From an uncultured Mesonia sp. (GTDB lineage Bacteria > Bacteroidota > Bacteroidia > Flavobacteriales > Flavobacteriaceae), in assembly GCA_947494545.1 (NCBI GenBank), contig CANLVH010000015.1:1-64000 (forward strand): DNA of 64,000 bases, written 5' to 3'. Each line of letters begins with the position of its first letter. Position 1 is the first letter of the stretch. Positions 8,762 through 17,500 of the stretch are shown here, in pieces. Position numbers and translations under genes: made by a program. The notes beneath the pieces are model-generated. The model worked only from the letters and a program-made list of their open reading frames with translations. It ran no database searches and was not told the DNA's origin.

Positions 8762-11700
8762 TTAGGGTTTGATGATTTTTATTGTTTCTTGCGTGTTGGT
8801 AGCTGCGTTTTGCAATACCAAATAATATATACCGGTAGGAAAGTCTAGACCTTTAACCTGCAATTTGTTATTTTCAGCTTGCAGGGTTTTGGTGTAAACT
8901 GTTTGACCAATAACATTATATATTTCAATTTGGTAATTAGCAGCTGTTTTTGCGCCTAGCTCGATAAAAAGTTGATTGTTTTTTATAGGATTAGGATAAT
9001 AGCTGCGTATGTTTTTTTCAAAATTGTCAACTGCTAAATCGTTGCTGGTGAAACGCAGGCTAAAACGATCCGTAGCTGTGCTTAAAGCATTATCATTTAC
9101 TTCAAAACTAATACTGTTGCCACCGGCATTTAGTAAAGTGCTGCTTTCAAAATAATTGTCTTCTAAATATACCGGTATGTCTAAATTAGAAACATTAATA
9201 TGTAACACATAATTTTGGTTACGATATTGGTTAATGTCTAGAGCCAAAACTTCGCCTTCTGCTGGGAGCGATCTTTTTTCCATGCCTAATAAAACATCAT
9301 TTTGTGCGCGCGAAAGGTTTTCATCTAAATTAGATAACTTTGGAGCGTCTTTATACGTAATGGCATTATCAAAATTAGAAGAAAAACTAATCTTTAAACG
9401 ATCAGAATACGTTTGGCCGTTAGTAAAAGCTTCTTCCGTAAAGAGATATAATTGAATATTTTTAGCTATGGAAGTCGTATTAGTAGTTTCTGAACGAAAA
9501 ACTGCGGTCCCCGCTTCATTAACATTTTTATACTCTTCTTTAAATTGTATTGAAGGTTGTATGTTTTGGTTGGCAGTTACAAAAAATGCAGCTTGCATAG
9601 GTTGTAAAAACCTGTTAGCTTCTGATGTTCCACTGGTGCCATTTGGTAGTATTTCGGTAGATAAATCGTCTACATCAATTACCACATAAGCTCCACGTCC
9701 ACCCGGTTGCCCAACAATTGGATTTCCACCTAAAGTAGGATCGTAAATATAAAAATGCCTACCAGTGTTTTTGGTGTTTGGATCATTCAATACTTTGCGC
9801 ATATCTACTGCGGCAGCGTACGGATTACCAAATGCATTAAAATCTCCTTGTGTAGCGCTAAAGTTAGACGTAAAGGCTTGATCGCCTTGTACAATTGTTC
9901 CTTTTGCCCTTATTTTTGTATTGGTTGGGGTAGCAGCATTGGAGGTTACATTTATTGCTCGACTTCCTCTTACCATTAATAAATACGGTTCTCCCGCAGT
10001 TAAATTATTGGAAAGCGTATTGGTAATCGCTGTCCAATTTTGTGTAGAGTTATTAAATTCAAACAAAGAAGGATTTCCGCTTGGCGTAGCGTCCAAACCA
10101 TTATTACCGGTGGTAGAGCCTGTAATGTGTGTTCCGTAGCCGTCTTTAGGATTTTGATTATCACTATCAGTAATACCGGTATTATGTGCACCTTCTTGCC
10201 AATTTGTGTTTATATTGGTGGTAGTTGTAACGGGAGAACTAACCATTCTAAAAGCCCGTCTAGCGGGAAAACATTGTTCCGTTGTAATTTCACCTGAAAC
10301 AAGGCCGGTAACCGGTGCTATTTGTCCCATCTTTAACGTGGTAAAATCGCAGGTTAATGTAATTTGGTCATTGGTAGATAAAGTACCTTCTTTTACTTGA
10401 AGAACCTCGCTTATTTTTAAAGCTTGTAAAACATCTAATCCCGAAGAGTTTTCTAGCGTTAAATTAGCTAATTCTCCGTTAGCAATTAGATTGTTTGCGA
10501 TAATTTGCAATGTGTTTCCGGTAAAGTATAAAGTAGAACCCGGAGCATCGCCAAAAATTTGCCCACCGCTATTCGGAGCAAAATTTACATTTCCGCTAAT
10601 GTTAAACAAATAGCCGTTTAGATCTAAAGTACTATTACCTTGTAAAGTGAGGTTTTTTGCGCCTGTATTAGAGTTTAGTTGTGGATAGTTTGGAGCGCTA
10701 CCAGGTATAATAACGTCAAAGTTAGCATTGGGTACTTCGTTATTAGACCAGTTTCCAGGCTTGTCCCAATCGGTGTCAATAGTGCCTGTCCAAGTAGCTA
10801 GCGCACAACTTGAAGTAGTTATAGTTTGTGTAATAGCAGGTTCTAAACTGGTACTTTCAAAAATAATTTTATGGTCATCACCAACTTCAAAACTTAAATC
10901 GTCAAATACTACTTGTCCGTTTGCGTCGGTTTCTCGGGTGGTGGTACCCAATAAATTTCCTGCTCCGGTATAGATAGAAGCATGTACTGTAAAACCGCTT
11001 TGTTCTACTGCAAAACCATTAAAATCTTGTAGTTCTAATACTATATCCGCATTTAAAACACCATTACAGTCTGCATTTGTAGCAGAACTTAAAATTTCTA
11101 ATTTACTGGCTACACTAATTGCTTCTTCATTATAGGCTAAAAAAGCCGGGTCAGAAGTCCCGCCAGAGGTATATACTATAGCTGCCGCGTTTTGGTAGTT
11201 TGCATTTGTAATGCCCATTGCAGATAACTCTGCTGCAAAAAACCTAATATTTCTACTTGTGTTATGAAGTCCGGAATTAGTTTGGGTACTGTTAAAATTA
11301 TAGTAATCTGCCGTCCAAGACGCAAGCGGCGGATTTGCAGAAGTATTCATTTGAATGGTAATTTCATTCCCCACCGTGTTTCCTAAAGCATCAACAAATT
11401 TAATTTTATCAATATTATTACCCGAAGGAGTCGCAATATTAGAAATTACAATATCTGGTGTTCCGTCGCCAATTTTACTTTGTGTAATGCCGTTAGAACT
11501 TAATTTAAAAGTAGAAGTTGTGCCGGGAGCTATATTTGCTATACCGGTCCCTAAATCTAAACCTCTGGGGCCATCTGTAAGAAAATAAGCAGCTTCAGAG
11601 CCATCTGTAATTGCCGGAAACGGGTTTTGATTACCATTGTCTACGCCATTATCTATGCCGTCATAAATTTGACCTAAGCCTATGTAAGAACCGGAGGATG

Positions 11701-11980
11701 TTATGTTGGTTAACTCAGCTAAAGGTAAGGCACGATAATTTTCTGGAATAAAACTAATTCCTTGACTGGTTAAAATAGCATCGTTTACACCTGTGGAATA
11801 GGTATTTCCATCGTATACAAAACCAAGTAAATTATGCGAATTTATAGGTTTTACTGAATTGATATTGCCTTGAACAGAAGACCAATAACCTTGATAATCT
11901 GTGTAGATTCCGGTTACTTGGGCCTTGAGTCCAATACAAGTGAAAATCGATAAAAGAATTAATACGTAGTATTTTTTCAT
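8762..11980 (-). CDS. T9SS type A-sorted surface protein, 1072 aa
   Basis: First gene of the five-gene operon. The signal peptide ends at about residue 20 (GLKAQ). Residues of about 20-290 are a unique N-terminal domain that may resemble a spondin-N fold (repeated GLGQIYDG, SEAAYFLTDG-type segments), but I cannot assign it firmly. An Ig- or filamin-like segment follows at about 290-400, then a WTGTI...PGNWSN linker that parallels the linker of the 997-aa protein. Residues of about 570-980 are the shared paralogue module (TTEQCFPARRAFR, LFTEEAFTNG). The type A sorting domain starts at YYPNPI and ends in KIIKP. A TAAATTTG -7 box lies 41 nt upstream. The protein is exported by T9SS; its ligand is unknown. 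Confidence 0.85.
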   Translation of the reverse strand: MKKYYVLILLSIFTCIGLKAQVTGIYTDYQGYWSSVQGNINSVKPINSHNLLGFVYDGNTYSTGVNDAILTSQGISFIPENYRALPLAELTNITSSGSYIGLGQIYDGIDNGVDNGNQNPFPAITDGSEAAYFLTDGPRGLDLGTGIANIAPGTTSTFKLSSNGITQSKIGDGTPDIVISNIATPSGNNIDKIKFVDALGNTVGNEITIQMNTSANPPLASWTADYYNFNSTQTNSGLHNTSRNIRFFAAELSAMGITNANYQNAAAIVYTSGGTSDPAFLAYNEEAISVASKLEILSSATNADCNGVLNADIVLELQDFNGFAVEQSGFTVHASIYTGAGNLLGTTTRETDANGQVVFDDLSFEVGDDHKIIFESTSLEPAITQTITTSSCALATWTGTIDTDWDKPGNWSNNEVPNANFDVIIPGSAPNYPQLNSNTGAKNLTLQGNSTLDLNGYLFNISGNVNFAPNSGGQIFGDAPGSTLYFTGNTLQIIANNLIANGELANLTLENSSGLDVLQALKISEVLQVKEGTLSTNDQITLTCDFTTLKMGQIAPVTGLVSGEITTEQCFPARRAFRMVSSPVTTTTNINTNWQEGAHNTGITDSDNQNPKDGYGTHITGSTTGNNGLDATPSGNPSLFEFNNSTQNWTAITNTLSNNLTAGEPYLLMVRGSRAINVTSNAATPTNTKIRAKGTIVQGDQAFTSNFSATQGDFNAFGNPYAAAVDMRKVLNDPNTKNTGRHFYIYDPTLGGNPIVGQPGGRGAYVVIDVDDLSTEILPNGTSGTSEANRFLQPMQAAFFVTANQNIQPSIQFKEEYKNVNEAGTAVFRSETTNTTSIAKNIQLYLFTEEAFTNGQTYSDRLKISFSSNFDNAITYKDAPKLSNLDENLSRAQNDVLLGMEKRSLPAEGEVLALDINQYRNQNYVLHINVSNLDIPVYLEDNYFESSTLLNAGGNSISFEVNDNALSTATDRFSLRFTSNDLAVDNFEKNIRSYYPNPIKNNQLFIELGAKTAANYQIEIYNVIGQTVYTKTLQAENNKLQVKGLDFPTGIYYLVLQNAATNTQETIKIIKP

Positions 11981-12020
11981 ATTTATGCAATTTAATGTAC
12001 TTCAATACCGTACAGTCTAA

Positions 12021-12028
12021 CAAATTTA
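12021..12028 (-). promoter_or_regulatory. Candidate -7 box of the surface-protein operon
   Basis: The minus strand reads TAAATTTG, a match to the Bacteroidota -7 consensus TAnnTTTG, 41 nt before the ATG of the 1072-aa gene. No clear -33 TTTG is seen at the usual distance. Confidence 0.5.
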
Positions 12029-12265
12029 AAGTCAATAGTTTGCCTAATAGGTCATCTTCTACTATTTTAGTTAAAGTGCAGAAAAAATTCGATAAAATGC
12101 ACCCATTGTCGTTTAAAGGTAGTTAAATTTATTTGATTACGGATAATTTATGTTAAAATTTATAATATTTACTTATTAAAAACTAAATTATTGCAGTTTT
12201 TAGTTAATAAAATTAAAAAAAAACAATAGGTTGCATTAAGTAATGTGCTTAACGTCTCCACATAA

Positions 12266-12301
12266 AAAAAGTTGGAGTAGTAAAAATAACCCCAACTTTT
12301 T
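12266..12301. terminator. Terminator of the acyl-CoA dehydrogenase gene
   Basis: A 10-bp stem, AAAAAGTTGG (12266-12275) with CCAACTTTTT (12292-12301), and a 16-nt loop, about 90 nt beyond the stop of the minus-strand gene. Confidence 0.75.
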
Positions 12302-12392
12302 AACGTTTTCTATCTGCAAAAAAAAGCGATAAAATGATTAGAAATTATATTTCTTAAACTGGCAATTTATCTTTTCTAAAATGCAAAGTAAA

Positions 12393-13535
12393 TTAATCTT
12401 TTAGCAGGCCACGGGAAATGACAATTTTCTGTATTTCAGAAGTGCCTTCGTAAATTTGTGTGATTTTAGCATCACGCATCAAACGTTCTACGTGGTATTC
12501 TTTTACATAACCATTACCGCCGTGAATTTGTACAGCTTCTACACTTGCGTTCATAGCAGTGCGAGATGCGTGTAATTTTGCCATTGCTCCACTCATATCA
12601 TAATTATTACCTTGGTCTTTATCCCAAGCAGCTTTCATAACCAAATGTCTAGCAGCGTGAATTTCGGTATACATATCTGCTAGTTTAAAGGCTATAGCTT
12701 GGTGGTTGCAAATTTCAGTACCAAAAGCTTTTCTTATTTTAGAATATTCTCTGGCCAATTCATACGCTCCGCTGGCAATACCTAAAGCTTGAGCGGCAAT
12801 ACCTATTCTTCCCCCGGAAAGGGTTTTCATAGCAAATTTGAATCCAAAACCATCTTCTCCAATTCTATTTTCTTTAGGAACTTTCACATCGTTAAAATTG
12901 AGCGTATGCGTATCGCTACCTCTAATTCCTAACTTTTGTTCTTTTGGGCCTACTTCAAAGCCGTCCCAATTTTTTTCAACAATAAAAGCATTAATGCCGC
13001 GGTGTTTTTTCTCGCGGTCGGTTTGTGCAATTACCAAATAATAGTCAGCGCTATTACCATTTGTTATCCAGTTTTTGGTACCGTTTAAAACGTAGTGATC
13101 TCCTTTGTCTATAGCGGTAGTTTTTTGTGAAGTAGCATCACTACCGGCTTCCGGCTCGCTTAAGCAAAAAGCGCCAATCGATTCTCCTGTGGCTAACTTG
13201 CCAAGATATTTATCTTTTTGTTCTTTGGTGCCGTAGGTTTCTAATCCCCAACAAACTAAAGAGTTGTTTACTGAAACAATAACTGAGGAAGAAGCATCTA
13301 TTTTAGAGAGTTCCTCCATTGCCAATACGTACGAGATTGTATCCATACCGCCTCCGCCATATTCCGGCGAAACCATCATACCTAAAAATCCAAGCTCTCC
13401 CATTTTCTTTACTTGTTCTGTGGGAAAGATTTGCTTCTCATCTCTCTCTATAACACCGGGTAACAGCTCGTTTTTTGCAAAATCGCGTGCTGCATCCCTA
13501 ATCATTATGTGCTCTTCCGTTAGCTTAAAATCCAT
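12393..13535 (-). CDS. Acyl-CoA dehydrogenase, short-chain type
   Basis: FAD-dependent oxidation of acyl-CoA to enoyl-CoA with transfer of electrons to ETF; cytosolic, in fatty-acid or branched amino-acid breakdown. The 380-aa length is typical. Seen are the N-terminal helical domain with FAKNELLP, the FAD/substrate motif FCLSEPEAGSDA, WITNG, and the C-terminal IYEGTSEIQ, whose first Glu (about 363) corresponds to the catalytic base of butyryl-CoA type enzymes. The exact chain-length preference cannot be read from sequence. It is a single gene with a TATATTTG -7 box 41 nt upstream and its own terminator. Confidence 0.9.
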   Translation of the reverse strand: MDFKLTEEHIMIRDAARDFAKNELLPGVIERDEKQIFPTEQVKKMGELGFLGMMVSPEYGGGGMDTISYVLAMEELSKIDASSSVIVSVNNSLVCWGLETYGTKEQKDKYLGKLATGESIGAFCLSEPEAGSDATSQKTTAIDKGDHYVLNGTKNWITNGNSADYYLVIAQTDREKKHRGINAFIVEKNWDGFEVGPKEQKLGIRGSDTHTLNFNDVKVPKENRIGEDGFGFKFAMKTLSGGRIGIAAQALGIASGAYELAREYSKIRKAFGTEICNHQAIAFKLADMYTEIHAARHLVMKAAWDKDQGNNYDMSGAMAKLHASRTAMNASVEAVQIHGGNGYVKEYHVERLMRDAKITQIYEGTSEIQKIVISRGLLKD

Positions 13536-13575
13536 CTAATCTATTTTTGTTTATGATATTTTTAATGAAACGCTA

Positions 13576-13583
13576 CAAATATA
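13576..13583 (-). promoter_or_regulatory. Candidate -7 box of the acyl-CoA dehydrogenase gene
   Basis: The minus strand reads TATATTTG, a full TAnnTTTG match, 41 nt before the ATG at 13535. Confidence 0.55.
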
Positions 13584-13631
13584 GCTTTTAACTGTCAAAT
13601 TTTCAATAATTATTACTTAATTTCACAGATT

Positions 13632-14696
13632 ATGAAAAAACAAAGCTATGAAGTGCTGGGCGTTATGTCTGGCACTTCCCTTGACGGAATAGATCTTGCT
13701 TGGGTAAATTTTGAGCAGCAAAATAAGCATTGGAAAATTCGTATAAAAGCAGCACAAACCTTTGCTTACACGGACGTTTGGCGAGAACGATTGCAGAAAG
13801 CAGTTTCTTTATCAAAAGCCAAAATTGAAGAATTAGATAGAGAATACACGCTCTATTTAGCCGATACAATCAACTCGTTTTTAAAACAAAATAAAATTAG
13901 AAATTTAGATGCGGTTTGTAGTCACGGCCATACTGTTTTGCACCAACCCGAGAAAAAACTTACCAAACAAATAGGTAATTTACCAAATTTGGCGCAACTA
14001 ATACAAGAGCGTGTTGTGTGCGATTTTAGAGTGCAAGATGTGGCTTTGGGCGGACAAGGAGCTCCTTTGGTGCCTGTGGGCGATGCTTTGCTTTTTAAGG
14101 AATATGATTTCTGTCTAAACCTTGGCGGATTTGCAAACCTCTCTACCTCAGAAAACGGAAAGAGAATTGCTTATGATATCACTGCCGTAAATACAGTCTT
14201 AAACTTTTTGGCCAATCAGTTAGGTAAAGACTATGACCGTGATGGAAAATTAGCGGCATCGGGAGAAGTAAACGAAGACTTGCTTCAAAAATTAGATAGT
14301 CTTTCTTTTTACCGGCAAAAACCTCCAAAATCATTGGGTGTTGAGTGGGTAAATTCTACTGTTTTACCTTTACTGAATACTTCTAAAGAAACTACTACAA
14401 ATAAAATAGCTACTTATAGCGCACATGTTTCTACGCAAATTGCTGCTAATCTTTCTGCTTCTAAAAAAGCAAGCTGTTTGGTTACGGGCGGCGGCGCTTT
14501 CAATAAACATTTAATAGAAAGTATTGCAGAAAAAACTGCCACGCGTTTGATAATACCGGCTCCCGAAATAATCGAGTTTAAAGAAGCAATAATTTTTGGC
14601 TTGCTCGGAGTGTTAAAACTACGAGACGAAATTAACGTGCTGCAAAGCGTTACTGGAGCTTCTAAAAATCATGTTGCAGGAAAAGTTTATTCTTAA
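13632..14696 (+). CDS. anmK: Anhydro-N-acetylmuramic acid kinase
   Basis: Phosphorylates and hydrates 1,6-anhydro-MurNAc to MurNAc-6-phosphate in cell-wall recycling; cytosolic. The N-terminal nucleotide-binding motif MSGTSLDGID is at residues 12-21, SHGHTVLHQP and DFRVQDVALGGQGAPLVP follow, and LVTGGGAFN is near the C-terminus. The 354-aa length fits the family. It is divergent from the acyl-CoA dehydrogenase gene. An 8-bp hairpin without a T tract (CTTCTTAA 14704-14711, TTAAGAAG 14719-14726) lies just after the stop codon and might end transcription weakly. Confidence 0.93.
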   Translation: MKKQSYEVLGVMSGTSLDGIDLAWVNFEQQNKHWKIRIKAAQTFAYTDVWRERLQKAVSLSKAKIEELDREYTLYLADTINSFLKQNKIRNLDAVCSHGHTVLHQPEKKLTKQIGNLPNLAQLIQERVVCDFRVQDVALGGQGAPLVPVGDALLFKEYDFCLNLGGFANLSTSENGKRIAYDITAVNTVLNFLANQLGKDYDRDGKLAASGEVNEDLLQKLDSLSFYRQKPPKSLGVEWVNSTVLPLLNTSKETTTNKIATYSAHVSTQIAANLSASKKASCLVTGGGAFNKHLIESIAEKTATRLIIPAPEIIEFKEAIIFGLLGVLKLRDEINVLQSVTGASKNHVAGKVYS

Positions 14697-14739
14697 TGAA
14701 AATCTTCTTAATAAAGTGTTAAGAAGTTTAGGCTTTGTT

Positions 14740-14747
14740 TATCTTTG
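14740..14747 (+). promoter_or_regulatory. Candidate -7 box for the Glu-family dehydrogenase gene
   Basis: TATCTTTG matches TAnnTTTG and lies 27 nt before the ATG at 14775. It overlaps the in-frame TTG at 14745, which argues that translation starts at the ATG and not at the TTG. Confidence 0.55.
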
Positions 14748-14774
14748 TGCAACCCAAAAATCAGCAAACTTAAA

Positions 14775-16001
14775 ATGAAGGAATTACTTAGAAAATACGA
14801 GAAAAAGCAACCGGAAATTGTTTTTAACTGGAAAGATCCGGAAACCGAAGCAGAAGGCTGGACGGTGATCAATTCTTTACGAGGCGGAGCAGCCGGAGGA
14901 GGCACCAGAATGCGTAAGGGTCTAGATAAAAATGAGGTTTTATCTTTGGCAAAAACAATGGAAATAAAATTTACCGTTTCCGGTCCTGCAATTGGCGGCG
15001 CCAAATCGGGTATAAATTTTGATCCGGCAGACCCGCGTAAAGACGGAGTTTTAAAAAGATGGTTTAAGGCTGTTTCTCCACTTTTAAAAACCTATTACGG
15101 TACGGGTGGCGATATGAATGTAGACCAACGTACAGATGTTATTCCCATTACGCAAGGTTATGGCGTGAGTCACCCGCAAGAAGGGGTTTTTCAGGGGCAT
15201 TTTCAAACCAGTGAGCAAGAAAAAGAAATTAGAATAGGGCAACTCCGTAAAGGCGTTTCCAAAATAATTGAAGATCCAATATTTCTTCCCAATACCCAAA
15301 AGCAATACACAATTGGCGATATGATTACCGGTTTTGGTGTTGCCGAAGCGGTAAAGCATTTTTATACTATTTATAATAAAGACATAATTGGCAAAAAAGC
15401 TATTGTACAAGGTTTTGGAAATGTAGGCGGCGCGGCCGCTTTTTATTTGGCCCAAATGGGCGTTCGCGTGGTGGGAATTATAGATAAAGACGGCGGATTG
15501 ATTAAAGAAGATGGTTTTGGTTTAGAAGAAATAAAAGAACTCTATAAAAACCGAAAAGGTAATGCGCTTTACGCGGAAAATATGCTTTCTTTCGATGCCA
15601 TAAATGAAAAAATTTGGAGTGTGGGAGCAGAAATTTTTGCGCCCTGTGCAGCGTCTAGGTTGGTTACCCAAGATCAAGTAGAAACCATGATAAATTCCGG
15701 ATTAGAAGTTATTTCTTCGGGAGCTAATGTTCCTTTTGCAGATAAAGAAATATTTTTTGGTCCTATAATGGAATATACGGATGAGCGTGTGGCTTTATTG
15801 CCGGACTTTATCTCTAATTGTGGTATGGCAAGAGTGTTTAATTACCTGATGCAAGAAAATGCCGCAATTACAGATTCGGCTATTTTTGAAGATACTTCTG
15901 CTACTATAAAGGCTGCGATACAACGTGTCTACGATAAAAATCCTGAAAATTTTAACCTTAGTAAAACGGCTTTTGAAATAGCCCTAAAACAACTTCTATA
16001 G
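14775..16001 (+). CDS. Glu/Leu/Phe/Val family dehydrogenase
   Basis: NAD(P)-dependent oxidative deamination of an amino acid, 408 aa; cytosolic. The start is taken at ATG 14775 because the upstream in-frame TTG lies inside a promoter box. The catalytic-lysine loop PAIGGAKSGI is at about residues 71-80 (Lys77), GTGGDMNVD follows, and a Rossmann nucleotide-binding loop GFGNVGGAAAFYL is near residues 215-230. Large insertions relative to leucine dehydrogenase and the preserved GGAKSG motif fit the family; substrate choice between Glu, Leu, Val and Phe cannot be settled. The gene ends 9 nt before nhaD, so the two are probably co-transcribed. Confidence 0.88.
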   Translation: MKELLRKYEKKQPEIVFNWKDPETEAEGWTVINSLRGGAAGGGTRMRKGLDKNEVLSLAKTMEIKFTVSGPAIGGAKSGINFDPADPRKDGVLKRWFKAVSPLLKTYYGTGGDMNVDQRTDVIPITQGYGVSHPQEGVFQGHFQTSEQEKEIRIGQLRKGVSKIIEDPIFLPNTQKQYTIGDMITGFGVAEAVKHFYTIYNKDIIGKKAIVQGFGNVGGAAAFYLAQMGVRVVGIIDKDGGLIKEDGFGLEEIKELYKNRKGNALYAENMLSFDAINEKIWSVGAEIFAPCAASRLVTQDQVETMINSGLEVISSGANVPFADKEIFFGPIMEYTDERVALLPDFISNCGMARVFNYLMQENAAITDSAIFEDTSATIKAAIQRVYDKNPENFNLSKTAFEIALKQLL

Positions 16002-16010
16002 TTTTTTGAA

Positions 16011-17390
16011 ATGACAAGTTTAGTAATCGTAATCTTTGTGCTGGGTTATTTAACCATCACATTGGAGCATCCGTTAAAATTAGACAAAGCCGTTCCTGCC
16101 TTGCTCATGGGAACTCTAATGTGGGCCATTTTATCTATTGGCTTTAACTATGGTTGGTTTGATATCATAAATTATAAAGGAGACGTATTTAGTCTTATTG
16201 AGGGCGAATCTGCCAAAGACGCCTATGGTTTTAAAAGAAACCTTATGCATCATTTTAGCGAAATAGGCGAAATTCTGTTTTTTCTCCTTGGTGCAATGAC
16301 CATAGTAGAAATTATAGATTTACACCGCGGTTTCGGCATTATTAAAAAAGTAATTCAGCCCAACAGCAAACGAAAGTTACTTTGGATAATGGGTATTCTT
16401 GCCTTTGTACTTTCAGCAATAATAGACAACTTAACGGCTACAATTATTTTAATGACATTACTGCGTAAAATAGTAGCGCGTAAACAATACCGCCTTTGGT
16501 ATGCCGGTCTTATTATTATTGCAGCCAACGCCGGCGGGGCTTGGTCTCCAATTGGCGATGTTACTACTACCATGCTGTGGATAGGCGGTAAAGTAACCGC
16601 TATAGGTTTGTCTGAATACGTTATTGTACCATCTATACTTTGTTTTGTAGTTCCATTTTTTATTGCTTCCAGAATGAAAGCTTTTAAAGGGAAAGCCATC
16701 CGTAAAGAACTCATCGTACACGAAGATATGGAGCGTTTACTAAGCAGTAAAACCATGTTATACGTAGGGCTGGCCGCAATAGTTTTTGTGCCAATTTTTA
16801 AAGGCATTACCGGTTTGCCGCCTTATTTAGGTATGATGTTTAGTTTAGGCGTAGTTTGGTTGGTTTCAGAATATATAAGACCGGTTAATAACCTTCCGAA
16901 AAAGCAAAAATATTTATATTCAACCCACAGAGCTTTATCTAAAATAGAATTTTCCAGTATTTTGTTTTTCTTAGGAATATTACTTGCCGTAGCCGCTTTA
17001 CAAAGTATGGTTTTTGGCAATATAGATGGCGTGCAAGTTGGTACTTTACGCTATGCGGCAGAAAGTATATCTAACACAATTCCTAATATGGATGTGGTGG
17101 TAATACTGTTGGGAGCTTTGTCTTCTTTAATAGACAATGTGCCAATGGTGGCAGCAACAATGGGTATGTATACCTTTGAGGTAGACAGTCCTATTTGGCA
17201 TTTTATAGCTTATAGTGCCGGTACCGGTGGTAGCTTACTTATTATTGGGTCTGCAGCAGGTGTAGCCGCAATGGGTATAGAGAAAATAGATTTTATTTGG
17301 TATTTAAAAAAGGTAAGTTGGTTAGCTTTAATCGGATTTTTATCCGGAGCGACAGTTTTTATATTTATTGAGAAATTTTTATATAGTTAA
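16011..17390 (+). CDS. nhaD: Sodium:proton antiporter NhaD
   Basis: Inner-membrane Na+/H+ exchanger, 459 aa, with about a dozen hydrophobic segments. Family signs are an N-terminal LEHPLKLDKAVPALLMGT, an AIIDNLTATIIL segment, NAGGAWSPIGDVTTTMLW, and a second half-repeat with SLIDNVPMVAATMGMY and GTGGSLLIIGSAAG. The two inverted repeats with DN pairs are typical of the ion-transporter superfamily. Salt export fits a marine or halotolerant host. It follows the amino-acid dehydrogenase gene by 9 nt. Confidence 0.92.
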   Translation: MTSLVIVIFVLGYLTITLEHPLKLDKAVPALLMGTLMWAILSIGFNYGWFDIINYKGDVFSLIEGESAKDAYGFKRNLMHHFSEIGEILFFLLGAMTIVEIIDLHRGFGIIKKVIQPNSKRKLLWIMGILAFVLSAIIDNLTATIILMTLLRKIVARKQYRLWYAGLIIIAANAGGAWSPIGDVTTTMLWIGGKVTAIGLSEYVIVPSILCFVVPFFIASRMKAFKGKAIRKELIVHEDMERLLSSKTMLYVGLAAIVFVPIFKGITGLPPYLGMMFSLGVVWLVSEYIRPVNNLPKKQKYLYSTHRALSKIEFSSILFFLGILLAVAALQSMVFGNIDGVQVGTLRYAAESISNTIPNMDVVVILLGALSSLIDNVPMVAATMGMYTFEVDSPIWHFIAYSAGTGGSLLIIGSAAGVAAMGIEKIDFIWYLKKVSWLALIGFLSGATVFIFIEKFLYS

Positions 17391-17414
17391 AATTTCAAAG
17401 CTTAAAAATTGCTA

Positions 17415-17422
17415 TAAATTTG
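17415..17422 (+). promoter_or_regulatory. Candidate -7 box of the exbB-exbD-tonB operon
   Basis: TAAATTTG matches TAnnTTTG, about 80 nt before exbB. A copy of the dispersed motif TTTACGGAA begins two bases downstream (17425-17433), in the putative leader. Confidence 0.5.
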
Positions 17423-17500
17423 CCTTTACGGAAGTAAAATTTTAGAAACCGGATAATTTAAGCCGGGAAAACACGTTATTCAACTTAAACACTACTATTT

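Larger units (their letters stand above)
11981..12392. other. 412-nt intergenic region
   Basis: No gene is seen. The region is very AT-rich. It holds a candidate promoter (12021-12028, minus strand) for the surface-protein operon and a terminator (12266-12301) for the acyl-CoA dehydrogenase. The rest shows no feature I can support. Confidence 0.6.

Noticed and set aside
4537..9442. Explaining the 9-mer by gene duplication alone
   Set aside because: The copies at 4537 and 9434 are at matching sites of paralogues and do share descent, but nearly all the remaining copies lie in unrelated genes and different frames.
14704..14726. Hairpin after anmK as a terminator
   Set aside because: The 8-bp stem has no T tract and lies within 20 nt of the next -7 box; it might be regulatory, but a terminator call is not supported.
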